Of a DNA stretch of 57,097 nucleotides, positions 12,193 to 23,240 are shown piece after piece. Origin of the DNA: an uncultured Alphaproteobacteria bacterium (GTDB lineage: Bacteria; Pseudomonadota; Alphaproteobacteria; HIMB59; GCA-002718135). Location of the stretch: positions 1 through 57,097 of the forward strand of contig CACJRY010000003.1 of NCBI GenBank assembly GCA_902595855.1, read 5' to 3'. A model generated the notes under the pieces. That model had not been told where the DNA came from and did not search any database. It was given only the letters and a program-made list of their open reading frames with translations. The translations under genes were made by a program, and so were the position numbers. Numbering within the stretch: the stretch's first letter is position 1; each line of letters opens with the position of its first letter.

Positions 12193-12654
12193 TTAAAATT
12201 TTTCAACAAATTCATCAAGAATAGTTTTGTAGACTTTTCTTTTAAAAGGCACTGCATTTTCAATAAGTTCTTTATGATCTATCCACTTCCATTCACTAAA
12301 TTCAGGATTTTGTGTTTCAACATTTATATCCTTGTCATTCCCAGTAAAAGTGAAAATAAACCATTTTTGAGTCTGGCCAATATAAGTTTTCCCCCATGGA
12401 AGATGTTTTAAAGTCTCTTCTGGAATTTCATAACTAATCCATTGAGATGAAATTTTATTTAATTTAGCATTATTAGTTCCAATCTCTTCCATCATTTCTC
12501 GCCAAACTGCTTCTTCAGGCTTTTCGTTATCATCAATACCGCCTTGAGGCATTTGCCAATAGCCACTTGGATGATCCAAACGTCTTCCAACAAGTATCTT
12601 GTTTTCAGAATTCAAAATCATCATACCAACACATTTTCTATACTGTTTTTTCAT
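12193..12654 (-). CDS. rppH: RNA pyrophosphohydrolase RppH (Nudix)
   Basis: This Nudix hydrolase removes pyrophosphate from the 5' end of mRNAs and so starts their decay; some relatives hydrolyse dinucleoside polyphosphates. The Nudix box is visible from GGIDDNEKPEEA to REMMEEIG (about residues 38-60), preceded by GYWQMPQG. I place the start at the ATG at 12654 (MKKQYRKCVG), which has GAAG six bases upstream, giving 153 residues. A longer reading would overlap the end of ctpA. The gene begins one base after the ctpA stop. Confidence 0.93.
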   Translation of the reverse strand: MKKQYRKCVGMMILNSENKILVGRRLDHPSGYWQMPQGGIDDNEKPEEAVWREMMEEIGTNNAKLNKISSQWISYEIPEETLKHLPWGKTYIGQTQKWFIFTFTGNDKDINVETQNPEFSEWKWIDHKELIENAVPFKRKVYKTILDEFVEKF

Positions 12655-12655
12655 A

Positions 12656-13945
12656 TTATTCTTCAAGCGACTCTTCAAATATACTTAAGCCTCTAATTAA
12701 ATCTAATGCTCTTCTAAGTTGATAATCTTTTAAAAGTCTCTCTTCTTTTGCACTTAATTCAACATTGTCTTCCTCAGCATTTATTGAATTTTCATCCTCT
12801 TTATCTAATGAGTCTTTTAAATCTGACTCAGAATATCTTTTCAAGTCAAATGACTCAAACTCTCCTTGTTCTATAATAATATCAGGAGTAATACCTTTTC
12901 CTTGAATTGATTCACCTGAAGGAGTGTAATATCTTGCTGTTGTTAATCTTATTCCAGAAATATTATCAGAGTTAGATCTTTGAAATGGTATAATTGTTTG
13001 AACTGAACCTTTGCCAAAAGATTGAGTACCTATTACTATTGCTCTCCTGTGATCTTGTAATGCTCCTGCAACTATTTCAGAGGCAGAGGCTGAGCCACCA
13101 TTTATTATAACTACAATAGGTTTTCCATAAATAAGGTCTTTATTTTTTGCTCTATATCTTTTTATATCTTTAGTTTCTCTCCCTCTAGTTGAGACTATTT
13201 CACCACGCTTTAAAAAAATATCTGTAACTTTAACAGCTTGATTCAGTAAACCTCCTGGATTTGAGCGCAAATCAAGGATGTATCCATTTATACCTTCATT
13301 GTTTTTTTGAATTTTATCTATAGATTTTATTAAACCTTCTTCTGTTTGCTCAGTGAAAGAAGTAATTCTAAGATAACCAATATCATTATATACTTCGTGT
13401 TTGACAGATTGTATTTTTATTATATCTCTTACAACAGTAACTTCAAAGGGATCAACACCCTCTCTTGAAATTGTCAAATTTACTGCTTTTCCTTTTTCAC
13501 CTCTCATTAATTCAACTGACTCATTTAGTGTCAAACCAAAGACAGGAGTATCATCAATTTGAATTATAAAGTCCCCTGCTAAAATTCCTGCTTCATATGC
13601 TGGACTATCCTCAATAGGTGAAATAACTTTAACGAATCCCTCTTCCATAGTTATTTCAATTCCCAATCCACCGAATTTTCCTTGAGTATCCATTTGCATT
13701 TCTTGCCAAACTTCTTCATTCATGTATCCAGAATGAGGGTCAAGACCAGTTAACATACCGTCTATTGCTTTTTCAATTAATTCTTGATCAGTTACCTCTT
13801 CAACATACTCAGAACGAACTCTATCAAAAACTTTACCAAATAGATCAAGGTATTCATATGTTTCTTTATTTTTAGAAGCGCTAAATGATGAAGAAGATCC
13901 AAAAACAAAGGTTAGAAATAATAAATTTCTTATAATAAGTCTCAT
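12656..13945 (-). CDS. ctpA: Carboxyl-terminal processing protease, S41 family
   Basis: A 429-residue periplasmic serine protease with an N-terminal signal peptide (residues 1-23). A PDZ domain spans about residues 85-165 (GGLGIEI, SPAYEAGILAGD). The S41 catalytic core contains the Ser of GGSASASEI and the Lys of TQSFGKGSVQ, the expected Ser/Lys dyad. The acidic C-terminal tail is low in complexity. Family members trim or degrade envelope proteins and cell-wall hydrolases. It is followed directly by rppH and preceded by rsfS; AAGG lies ahead of the ATG. Confidence 0.95.
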   Translation of the reverse strand: MRLIIRNLLFLTFVFGSSSSFSASKNKETYEYLDLFGKVFDRVRSEYVEEVTDQELIEKAIDGMLTGLDPHSGYMNEEVWQEMQMDTQGKFGGLGIEITMEEGFVKVISPIEDSPAYEAGILAGDFIIQIDDTPVFGLTLNESVELMRGEKGKAVNLTISREGVDPFEVTVVRDIIKIQSVKHEVYNDIGYLRITSFTEQTEEGLIKSIDKIQKNNEGINGYILDLRSNPGGLLNQAVKVTDIFLKRGEIVSTRGRETKDIKRYRAKNKDLIYGKPIVVIINGGSASASEIVAGALQDHRRAIVIGTQSFGKGSVQTIIPFQRSNSDNISGIRLTTARYYTPSGESIQGKGITPDIIIEQGEFESFDLKRYSESDLKDSLDKEDENSINAEEDNVELSAKEERLLKDYQLRRALDLIRGLSIFEESLEE

Positions 13946-13957
13946 CTTGTTTACCTT

Positions 13958-14314
13958 TTAATTAGCTAGTTTATTTTTTTCAGATTCAAAGTTAATTTCC
14001 CACAATTGTTCTAAATTATATATTTCTCGTGTTTCCTTTTTAAATAAATGTACAATAACAGAGCCAGCATCAACAATCACCCAATCACATTTAGGTCTGC
14101 CCTCTGGTGATGGACTTTTTAAACCTAATTTTTTTAATTTTTTTGATAACTCATCAGCCGTTGCATCTGCGTGTCTTGTTGAACGGCATGTAGAAATGAT
14201 AAAATAGTCTGCTACAGAAGATTTTTTTCTTAAATCAATAACTTTGATATCTTCAGTTTTTGCATCATCAAGAATGCCATAAATTGTATCTGTTAATGTT
14301 GATGAAGTACTAAT
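13958..14314 (-). CDS. rsfS: Ribosomal silencing factor RsfS, with apparent ATT start codon
   Basis: The 118-residue product matches RsfS, which binds ribosomal protein L14 and blocks subunit joining in starvation. Conserved segments include KTEDIKVIDLRKKS, ADYFIISTCRSTRHADA, CDWVIVDAGSVIVHLF and REIYNLEQLW. The frame has no ATG, GTG or TTG at its 5' end: the in-frame TGA upstream is followed by GGT CCA AAG ATT AGT. The ATT at 14314-14312 is preceded seven bases away by a perfect GAGG and overlaps the nadD stop (ATTAG), like the ATGA junctions elsewhere here. I therefore infer an AUU start. It sits in the usual nadD-rsfS order. Confidence 0.9.
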   Translation of the reverse strand: MSTSSTLTDTIYGILDDAKTEDIKVIDLRKKSSVADYFIISTCRSTRHADATADELSKKLKKLGLKSPSPEGRPKCDWVIVDAGSVIVHLFKKETREIYNLEQLWEINFESEKNKLAN

Positions 14315-14891
14315 CTTTGGACCTCAATAATTCTCTTTGTTTTCTTATTTCAGTTGATGATATTCTGATTTCTTTATTTTGAATTATAGTCCAAGAAGGA
14401 AGTTCATTAAAATTATTTATGTCTATGTTTTTGTTTTTGACTCTAAAGTTTTTATACAAATTTGATATATAGCTTTTCAATGCTTTTTGATTATAACCAT
14501 ATCTTCTAAATACTACAATAGGGATTTCATTAAAAATTTTTTGGGCATTTTGCCATTTGTGAAAATGAATTAAATTATCAGCTCCCATCAACCAAAAAAA
14601 ATTGATATTTCTATAATGGTTACTTAAATATTTAATTGTTTGATAAGAATATTGTGAGTTTATTTTTTTTTCTATTTCTTTAATTTTAATTGGTTTATTT
14701 TTTGTCATTATCTTGCAATTTTCTACTCTCTCTGAATAGCTCGCAGGTTTATTAATTTTAAGAGGGTTTTGAGGGGTAACGAGCCACCAAACTTCATCAA
14801 ACTTTAATATTTTTTTTGCTTCTAAAGATATATAAAGATGTCCTTTATGAGGAGGGTCAAAAGAACCACCAAGAAGACCAATACTTTTCAT
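14310..14891 (-). CDS. nadD: Nicotinate-nucleotide adenylyltransferase
   Basis: The 193-residue enzyme converts nicotinate mononucleotide and ATP to deamido-NAD in NAD synthesis. It has the nucleotidyltransferase signature GGSFDPPHKGH (residues 8-18), WWLVTPQNPLK, the FFWLMGADN segment and the C-terminal RISSTEIRKQ (ISSTxxR). It starts one base after the proA stop and ends overlapping the rsfS start. The order proB-proA-nadD-rsfS in the direction of transcription is common in alphaproteobacteria. Confidence 0.95.
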   Translation of the reverse strand: MKSIGLLGGSFDPPHKGHLYISLEAKKILKFDEVWWLVTPQNPLKINKPASYSERVENCKIMTKNKPIKIKEIEKKINSQYSYQTIKYLSNHYRNINFFWLMGADNLIHFHKWQNAQKIFNEIPIVVFRRYGYNQKALKSYISNLYKNFRVKNKNIDINNFNELPSWTIIQNKEIRISSTEIRKQRELLRSKD

Positions 14892-16144
14892 TTAAGATCT
14901 TGATTGTCCGTTACCATGAACAATATACTTAAATGATGTCAAATGTTTAGCTCCAACAGGACCGCGTACATGGAGTTTATCTGTTGAAATACCAATTTCA
15001 GCCCCAAAACCAAACTCTCCACCATCAGCAAATTGTGTAGAGGCATTTTTTAATATTATTGCACTATCAATGCTATTATAAAAATTAGCAAAAGTTTCTT
15101 CACTTTCTGTAATAATTGACTCTGTATGATTAGAAGAGTAATTATTTATATGCTCTATAGCGCCTTCTACGCCTTCAACAATCTTGACACTTATCGTCTT
15201 ACCTAAATATTCTGTTGACCAATCTGTAGCACTCGCCATTTCAAAATTATGATCAAGAGATTGAATAAAATTATCTCCTTTAATTATACATCCTGCATCA
15301 TATAATGGTTTAATTAATTCAAGTGAATTATCTTTGATGGCATTATCTATTAGGAGAGTTTCAGCAGCACCACAAATTTCTGGCCTTCTTAATTTACTAT
15401 TAAAGATAACATCTTTTGCAATTTTTAGATTAGCTTCCTTGTCTACATAGATATGACATAGACCTTCTAAATGTTTGATTACAGGAATTGTACTTTTTTC
15501 GTTTATTTTTTTTATTAAGCTTTTTCCACCTCTTGGAATTATAACATCTACATAGTTGTCCATTGCTAATAGACAATCAACTGCCTCCCTATCTATTGTA
15601 GGTATAATCTGAATTATATCATTAGGAAGTTGAGCTTCCTTAAATGACATTGTTATAATTTTGACTAACTCATTTGATGTTTGAAAACTGTCACTGCCCC
15701 CTCTTAGAATTAAAGCATTATTAGATTTTAAAGCTAAACAAGAAGCATCCACCGTTACATTTGGTCTAGATTCATATATCACCCCTAATACTCCGAGCGG
15801 AACTGACATCTTTGAAAATTTTAATCCATTTGGCTGTTGCCATTCTTCTAGGATCTTACCTACGGGATCGGATTGATTTTTAATTTCAGATATACTTTTA
15901 ATAATACCTGAAATTGAGTCTTCATTAAGTTTCAATCGGTTTATTAGAGGTTTTGCCAAACCACTATTTTCTGCATTTTTAATATCAATTTGGTTTGCTA
16001 TTAAAATATCCTTAGTTTTATTTTTAATATTCTTTTCCAAACACTCATAAGCAATTTTTTTCTTATTAGCATTGAGTATTCTCAATTTTACAGATGCTCT
16101 TTTGGCTTTTTTGCCGATTTCACTTATTTTTTCTATGAGACTCA

Positions 16145-16145
<1 letters not shown>
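14892..16145 (-). CDS. proA: Gamma-glutamyl phosphate reductase
   Basis: The 417-residue NADPH-dependent enzyme of the aldehyde dehydrogenase superfamily catalyses the second step of proline synthesis. The signature VIYESRPNVTVDA is near residue 123, RRPEICGAAETLL carries the catalytic cysteine, and FGAEIGISTDKLHVRGPVG closes the domain. I chose the ATG at 16145 (MSLIEK), which overlaps the proB stop as TGATG; a TTG one codon upstream is less likely. Confidence 0.96.
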
Positions 16146-18248
<2,103 letters not shown>

Positions 18249-18263
18249 TTAATATTCTATTAA

Positions 18264-18515
18264 TTATGCGGGTACTACTGAAACGTACGTTCTAACGCGA
18301 GTCTTTTTAAATGTAACCTTACCATCACTAGTAGCGAAAATAGTATGATCTTTTCCTATACCAACATTATCTCCAGGGTGGAATTTAGTACCTCTTTGAC
18401 GTACTATAATATTACCAGAAATAACTTTTTCACCACCGAACTTTTTTACACCTAAACGACGACCTATCGAGTCGCGACCGTTACGTGAACTACCACCTGC
18501 TTTTTTTGTAGCCAT
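18264..18515 (-). CDS. rpmA: 50S ribosomal protein L27
   Basis: The 83-residue L27 reaches into the peptidyl transferase centre. The N-terminus [16 protein letters not shown] and the later [19 protein letters not shown] segment are characteristic. It overlaps the rplU stop by one base and is followed 30 bases later by obgE. Confidence 0.98.
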   Translation of the reverse strand: MATKKAGGSSRNGRDSIGRRLGVKKFGGEKVISGNIIVRQRGTKFHPGDNVGIGKDHTIFATSDGKVTFKKTRVRTYVSVVPA

Positions 18516-19006
18516 TATTTATTTTCCTTTGGTGTTGTAGTTTTTTTCTTAACTGTTTTTTTAACAGCCGTTTTCTTTTTTACTGTTTTTTTAGGTGCAG
18601 CTGTTTTTTTTGGTAAAGCTTTCTTCTTAGGAGCATCTTTTTTTGTAGTCTCACCAATCGCTGCTTCTTTTTTTGTAGATGCAGATTTTTTTCCACCAAG
18701 AGATATGGATTCAATTTTTAGGACAGTTAAATATTGTCTATGACCTTGAGTTGATCGATAATTTTGTCTTTTTCTTTTTTTAAAAACAATAATTTTTTTA
18801 TCTCTAATTTGATCTAGAATTTTAGCCTCTACAACAGCTCCATCAACTAAAGGAGCACCTATTGTATTTTGGGCATTTTCTGAAACGGCAAGGACATCTT
18901 TGAAGGAAACATTATCACCCTTCTTACCTTCAAGTTTCTCAACTTTAAGTATTTGACCAGCCTTTACAGAATATTGCTTACCACCTGTTTTAAATACTGC
19001 TAACAT
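18515..19006 (-). CDS. rplU: 50S ribosomal protein L21 with lysine/alanine-rich tail
   Basis: L21 normally has about 103 residues. Here the canonical fold ([12 protein letters not shown] to a strand ending LKIES, about residues 1-105) is followed by a low-complexity basic extension of nearly 60 residues made of repeated KKK, PKK and VKK units, giving 163 residues. I chose the ATG at 19006, which has GAGAG at a good distance, over an upstream TTG. Basic tails on L21 occur in other alphaproteobacteria; their role is unknown. It leads the rplU-rpmA-obgE operon. Confidence 0.95.
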   Translation of the reverse strand: MLAVFKTGGKQYSVKAGQILKVEKLEGKKGDNVSFKDVLAVSENAQNTIGAPLVDGAVVEAKILDQIRDKKIIVFKKRKRQNYRSTQGHRQYLTVLKIESISLGGKKSASTKKEAAIGETTKKDAPKKKALPKKTAAPKKTVKKKTAVKKTVKKKTTTPKENK

Positions 19007-19096
19007 AAGATCTCTCAATGAAAGGGCGTTTATAGCGAAGGTATATAATAGTCAAATGAAAATACTCGGATTCAAGCATTTTTTGCCCAAAATTAG

Positions 19097-19858
19097 CTAA
19101 AAATTGTCCTTTTTCTCTCTTAGATATCTAAAAAATTCTAAATTTGAAAAGTTGTTATCCTTTTTGAATTTGAAGCTCATTTCACAATTTGGATTCAGGA
19201 AAGGATTTATTTTTTTTTCATCACCTAGAACAAAAGGAATTGTTCTATTATTTGTTTCTAGATCCTGTAGAATTTGCTTTTTAACCTTTTCTAAATCGAT
19301 ATTTTCTCTGAAAACATCTTCTAAGAACTTTAAATTATTTAAAGTATATTCATGACCACAATAAACTTGCATGTTATCTGATAAATTTAGAATTTTATTT
19401 AGCGAGTCATGCATTTGATCAAGTGTTCCTTCAAAGACACGCCCACAACCTAAACGAAAAAGTACATCACCTACAAATAATAATTTATTTTTGAAATCGC
19501 AAAGCACAACATGATCAAGAGTGTGCCCTGGTGCAGAAAAAATTTCGAATTCATTTATTGGTGTTGTGACTTTGTTGTTATTTGAAATATTGTTAATTTT
19601 AAGAGAAGATAATACTGAGGGAGAATAAATTTGTGCATTAGGAAATTTTTTCATCAAGCCTAAGACCCCTGAGGTATGATCACTATGATGATGGGTAATG
19701 AAAATACATTCAAGCTTAAGTTTTTTTGACTCTAAAACACTAATAATTTTCTTATCATCTGCAGGATCTATTACAATGGCTGAGGAATTATCATGATGTA
19801 ATAAATAAGAATAATTATCTTGAAGCTGATTGATAATTTCTATTTTTAAATCAATCAT
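19097..19858 (-). CDS. gloB: Hydroxyacylglutathione hydrolase (glyoxalase II)
   Basis: The 253-residue metallo-beta-lactamase-fold enzyme hydrolyses S-lactoylglutathione to lactate and glutathione in methylglyoxal detoxification. The metal motif THHHSDHTSG is near residue 55, APGHTLDH near 110, FVGDVLFRLGCGR carries the bridging aspartate, and CGHEYTLNN and the C-terminal HAGH domain follow. The start is the ATG at 19858, overlapping the metW stop as TGATG. It is cotranscribed with metX and metW. Confidence 0.93.
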   Translation of the reverse strand: MIDLKIEIINQLQDNYSYLLHHDNSSAIVIDPADDKKIISVLESKKLKLECIFITHHHSDHTSGVLGLMKKFPNAQIYSPSVLSSLKINNISNNNKVTTPINEFEIFSAPGHTLDHVVLCDFKNKLLFVGDVLFRLGCGRVFEGTLDQMHDSLNKILNLSDNMQVYCGHEYTLNNLKFLEDVFRENIDLEKVKKQILQDLETNNRTIPFVLGDEKKINPFLNPNCEMSFKFKKDNNFSNLEFFRYLREKKDNF

Positions 19859-20553
19859 CAATTAACAATGGCTGAGTTTTTAGCAAAGATTTTGTTTGAT
19901 GATTTAATCTTTATTGGTTCGAAATCCCTGTAACTAAGAAGAAAAATCGCTTCACTCGTTATTATATTAGCTGAAAGTAATGAGCTATCAATTGGAAATT
20001 GCTTTCCTTTACTTGTAAGACCAATACTGTTTTCAATAACAATATTCATTTCATTACATAGATTTAGAAAGTCTTTTAAAGTAAAAAAATGAATATTAGG
20101 AGTATCATACCATGAGTAAGGAAGACCTTCCGTAATTGGCATTCTACCTTTTAAGAGTAATTGTAATCTAATTTTCCAATGACCAAAGTTAGGGAATGAA
20201 ACAATGGCCTTAGATCCAACTCTTAATAATTCGCTGAGAATTTTTTTTGGCTCAATCATTGCTTGAAGTGTTTGGCTGAGTATTACATAATCAAAACTTT
20301 GATTTGAGTATTGTGAGAGATCTTTTTCTGCATCTCCGTGGGTAACGCTTAAGCCTCTCGCAATTGCTTTCAGAGCTAATTCTTGATTTTTTTCAATTCC
20401 ATGTACTTTGGCACTGATATTTTTTTCAAGTTGTTGTATCAGATCACCCTCTCCACAACCTATATCTAAAACACGGGAATTATCTCTTATTAAGGACTCT
20501 ATTAGATCCCAATCCTTCCTTATGCTTTGAATTTTATTCATACTCATTTCCAT
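19858..20553 (-). CDS. metW: MetW, methionine biosynthesis partner protein
   Basis: A class I methyltransferase-fold protein of about 231 residues that accompanies MetX in many proteobacteria and is required for its full activity. RVLDIGCGEGDLI near residue 27 is the SAM-type motif; SFPNFGHWKIRLQLLLKG and LPYSWYDTPNIHFFT are MetW hallmarks. I place the start at the ATG at 20553, which has GAGAG five bases upstream; ATGs at 20547 and 20541 are alternatives. It overlaps the 3' end of metX, implying coupled expression. Confidence 0.93.
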   Translation of the reverse strand: MEMSMNKIQSIRKDWDLIESLIRDNSRVLDIGCGEGDLIQQLEKNISAKVHGIEKNQELALKAIARGLSVTHGDAEKDLSQYSNQSFDYVILSQTLQAMIEPKKILSELLRVGSKAIVSFPNFGHWKIRLQLLLKGRMPITEGLPYSWYDTPNIHFFTLKDFLNLCNEMNIVIENSIGLTSKGKQFPIDSSLLSANIITSEAIFLLSYRDFEPIKIKSSNKIFAKNSAIVN

Positions 20554-21685
20554 AATTACTCTCAAGGAAACCTTTAATAGTAAAATCAAGATCAGGTTCG
20601 TCTAATAGGAAACTATCATGTCCTTTATCTGTTTCTATTTCTAAAAAACTTACATTTTTTGATAAACTATTTAAAATTTCAACTATTTCTTTGTTTTCTC
20701 TGGTAGGAAATAACCAATCTGATGTGAAAGATATGACAAGATATTTAAGATGCTCATTAGGATTATGAATAAATTCGAGTGTCTTTTTAAAACTTTCAGA
20801 ATGATCAAAATAATCCATAGCTCTTGTTAAATACAAATATGAGTTAGCATCAAATCTCTCTACAAATGATCTGCCCTGATACCGTAAGTAGCTTTCTATT
20901 TGAAAATCTGCATCAAAACCAAATGAAATAATATCTCTTGATTGAAGTTTTCTTCCAAACTTTCTATGCATAGCATCTTCAGATAAGTAAGTAATATGTG
21001 CTATCATTCTAGCTACAGCTAAACCTCTTTCAGGAATTGAATTATTTGATGCATAATTTCCTTTATGCCAATTCAGGTCATTCATTATGGCTTGTCTACC
21101 CACTTCATGAAAAGCAATATTTTGTGCAGAGTGCTTAAGAGCACCAGCAATATGAATAACTGATTTAATCTTATCAGGAAAATCAATTGACCATTGTAAT
21201 GCTTGCATTGCCCCCATTGACCCTCCAACCACACTAAATAATTGATCAATTTGTAATACATCCAACAATTTTGACTGAGCTCTAACCATATCCTGTATGG
21301 TTACTGATGGAAAATCTGCTCCATAAATATCTTTCCCAGAGTCATTTTTTTCTCTTGGGCCTGTTGAACCTGCACAACCACCAAGTACATTTGAACAAAT
21401 CACAAAAAACTTATTTGTATCAATAGGCTTATCCGGTCCAACCATTCTTGCCCACCAACCATCTTTGCCAGTTATCGGGTTATTTCCTGTAACATATTGA
21501 TCTCCTGTTAAGGCATGACAAATTAGTATAGCATTAGTTTTATTTTCATTCAGGGACCCAAATGTATTAAAAGCTAATTTAAAATTTTTTAAAACTTCAC
21601 CAGATGTAAGTTTTAAATTTGCATTTTTAAAAATGGCAAAGCGACATTTTAAATTATTATCATCTATTAATTCAATATTACTCAT
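20534..21685 (-). CDS. metX: Homoserine O-acyltransferase MetX
   Basis: The alpha/beta-hydrolase enzyme of 383 residues acylates homoserine, the committed step of methionine synthesis. It shows CHALTGDQY near residue 60, the nucleophile elbow GGSMGAMQALQW, the aspartate in SFTSDWLFP and the histidine in KGHDSFLLDE. Acetyl versus succinyl transfer cannot be decided by eye, but an O-acetylhomoserine sulfhydrylase homologue at 32261 fits acetylation. The start is the ATG at 21685 rather than an upstream TTG. A SAM-type riboswitch precedes it, so expression should fall when S-adenosylmethionine is plentiful. Confidence 0.95.
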   Translation of the reverse strand: MSNIELIDDNNLKCRFAIFKNANLKLTSGEVLKNFKLAFNTFGSLNENKTNAILICHALTGDQYVTGNNPITGKDGWWARMVGPDKPIDTNKFFVICSNVLGGCAGSTGPREKNDSGKDIYGADFPSVTIQDMVRAQSKLLDVLQIDQLFSVVGGSMGAMQALQWSIDFPDKIKSVIHIAGALKHSAQNIAFHEVGRQAIMNDLNWHKGNYASNNSIPERGLAVARMIAHITYLSEDAMHRKFGRKLQSRDIISFGFDADFQIESYLRYQGRSFVERFDANSYLYLTRAMDYFDHSESFKKTLEFIHNPNEHLKYLVISFTSDWLFPTRENKEIVEILNSLSKNVSFLEIETDKGHDSFLLDEPDLDFTIKGFLESNYGNEYE

Positions 21686-21728
21686 AAATTTTATAACCAA
21701 AATAAATTATTGCTTTAGGGGGAGAGTA

Positions 21729-21786
21729 TCACGCTTTAGCTGTTTCGATACACACCCGCAAGCTGTTTCAAATCGGTGTAAGGAGG
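21729..21786 (-). promoter_or_regulatory. SAM-II/SAM-V-like riboswitch upstream of metX
   Basis: Read on the minus strand, this leader contains ACACC (21779-21775) pairing with GGTGT (21756-21752), a loop with GATTTGAAACAGCTTGC, and a downstream element with GCTAAAGC (21740-21733). The order of an AUUU-containing loop, GCUUGC, stem closure, an A-rich stretch and GCUAAA is what I recall of the SAM-II/SAM-V pseudoknot class, found in alphaproteobacteria before metX, metA and metY. It starts right after a good promoter and lies about 45 bases before the metX ATG. Exact class and boundaries need a covariance search. Confidence 0.8.
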
Positions 21787-21814
21787 TATTTAATTAAAAT
21801 GCATTTTTTGTCAA
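21787..21814 (-). promoter_or_regulatory. Promoter for metX-metW-gloB
   Basis: On the minus strand, TTGACA (21814-21809) is followed after 16 bases by TAAATA (21792-21787), a near-consensus housekeeping promoter. Transcription would start a few bases downstream, placing the riboswitch at the very 5' end of the transcript, which supports both calls. Confidence 0.65.
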
Positions 21815-21891
21815 TATTTCTTCATTTTGGTCAATAAATTACTGTTTATTTTGATTTATTCCCATATTGTTTGTAAAGACACCCACATATT

Positions 21892-23238
21892 ATGAATAAT
21901 AAAAAATTAGAAGTGCTCAGGAACAATATTAATGATCTTGATGATAAAATATTGGATTTACTAAAAGAAAGAGCTGAAATAGTTACTGAAATTGGTAAAC
22001 AAAAAAAATCCATAACTAATGTTGTTGATTATCAGAGGGAACAAAAAGTTCTTGATAGAATACTTCAAAATACTAAAGCAAAATATTCAAAAGATTCTAT
22101 CATCAGGATTTGGAGAGAAATTTTTCAGGCATCAACAAAATTGCAAGAAAAAGATAAATCAATTATAGATACAAAAAGATCAATTAATTTAATAAATATT
22201 TATAAAGGTGGTAAGTCCTCTCTTAAGGGTAAAAATAATATTATTAAATTGTCTTCCAATGAAAACTCTTATGGCCCATCATCTAAGGTGTTAGATAAAA
22301 TAAACTTTAAAGGGGTGATCTCGAACTCTCATCGTTATCCAAATATTGACGGTGCTGAATTAAGGGATAAGTTAGCCAGCGTACATAGTATCAACGCCAA
22401 TCAGATTGTGCTTGGTTGTGGATCAGATGAAACACTTTTATTTGCAGCTTTAGCTTTTTGTCAAGATGGTGATGAAATAATACATGCAGAGCATGGTTTT
22501 GAAATGTATTCAATAATTACTAAAATAGTTGGTGCAACTTCAAAATTAATTAAAGAAGATAAAAACTATAAAGTGACAGTTAGCGCAATTTTAGAGCAAG
22601 TATCTCCATCAACAAAGATAATTTATTTGGCTAATCCTAACAATCCTACTGGCACATATTTGGCACGCTCTGAGATTAATGAAATTTTAAATAAATTACC
22701 CAAAAATATTATAATGGTTTTAGATGGTGCGTACGCAGAATATGTGACTAAAGAAGATTACGACAATGGTTTTTCTTTAGTAGATCAATTTGAAAACATA
22801 ATATTAACTCGGACTTTCTCAAAAGCTTATGGGCTTGCAGGATTAAGATTAGGTTGGTGTTATACTAGCAAAAAAGTAGCTACAATTTTAAATAAAGTGA
22901 AAGGCCCCTTTAATACTCAACGTTTATCACAAGAAATGGCTATTATTGCGCTGGAAGATAAAGAGTATTTAGATCAAATCGTTAAAAATAATCAAGAGGT
23001 TAAAGATTGGTTTGAAAGTGAGCTTAAAAAAATCAATATCAAAACTAATCCATCTGAAGGTAATTTTACTTTTGTTGAAATGACTGAAGAAGAAGTAAAA
23101 AATATATCTGCGCATCTTGCTAATACAGGAATTATTGTTCGAGAATTAGACAGTTATGGATTACCTAATTGCCTTCGAATTACCATAGGAACAAAGGAAG
23201 AAATGGAAGCAACCATTAATGCTCTCAAAAATATTTAA
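21892..23238 (+). CDS. Chorismate mutase fused to HisC-type aminotransferase
   Basis: A 448-residue two-domain protein. Residues 1-90 form an AroQ-type chorismate mutase (LRNNINDLDDKILDLLKERA, EIGKQK, REQKVLDRI), making prephenate from chorismate. Residues 100-448 form a class I/II PLP aminotransferase of the histidinol-phosphate/aromatic type, with KLSSNENSYGPS, NPNNPTGTY and the PLP lysine in TFSKAYGLAGLRLGW. The next gene, three bases on, is a prephenate/arogenate dehydrogenase, so the likely job is prephenate formation plus transamination of prephenate, 4-hydroxyphenylpyruvate or histidinol phosphate. Usual partners of AroQ are PheA or TyrA, so this fusion is uncommon. It could also supply HisC activity. 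Confidence 0.88.
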   Translation: MNNKKLEVLRNNINDLDDKILDLLKERAEIVTEIGKQKKSITNVVDYQREQKVLDRILQNTKAKYSKDSIIRIWREIFQASTKLQEKDKSIIDTKRSINLINIYKGGKSSLKGKNNIIKLSSNENSYGPSSKVLDKINFKGVISNSHRYPNIDGAELRDKLASVHSINANQIVLGCGSDETLLFAALAFCQDGDEIIHAEHGFEMYSIITKIVGATSKLIKEDKNYKVTVSAILEQVSPSTKIIYLANPNNPTGTYLARSEINEILNKLPKNIIMVLDGAYAEYVTKEDYDNGFSLVDQFENIILTRTFSKAYGLAGLRLGWCYTSKKVATILNKVKGPFNTQRLSQEMAIIALEDKEYLDQIVKNNQEVKDWFESELKKINIKTNPSEGNFTFVEMTEEEVKNISAHLANTGIIVRELDSYGLPNCLRITIGTKEEMEATINALKNI

Positions 23239-23240
23239 TT

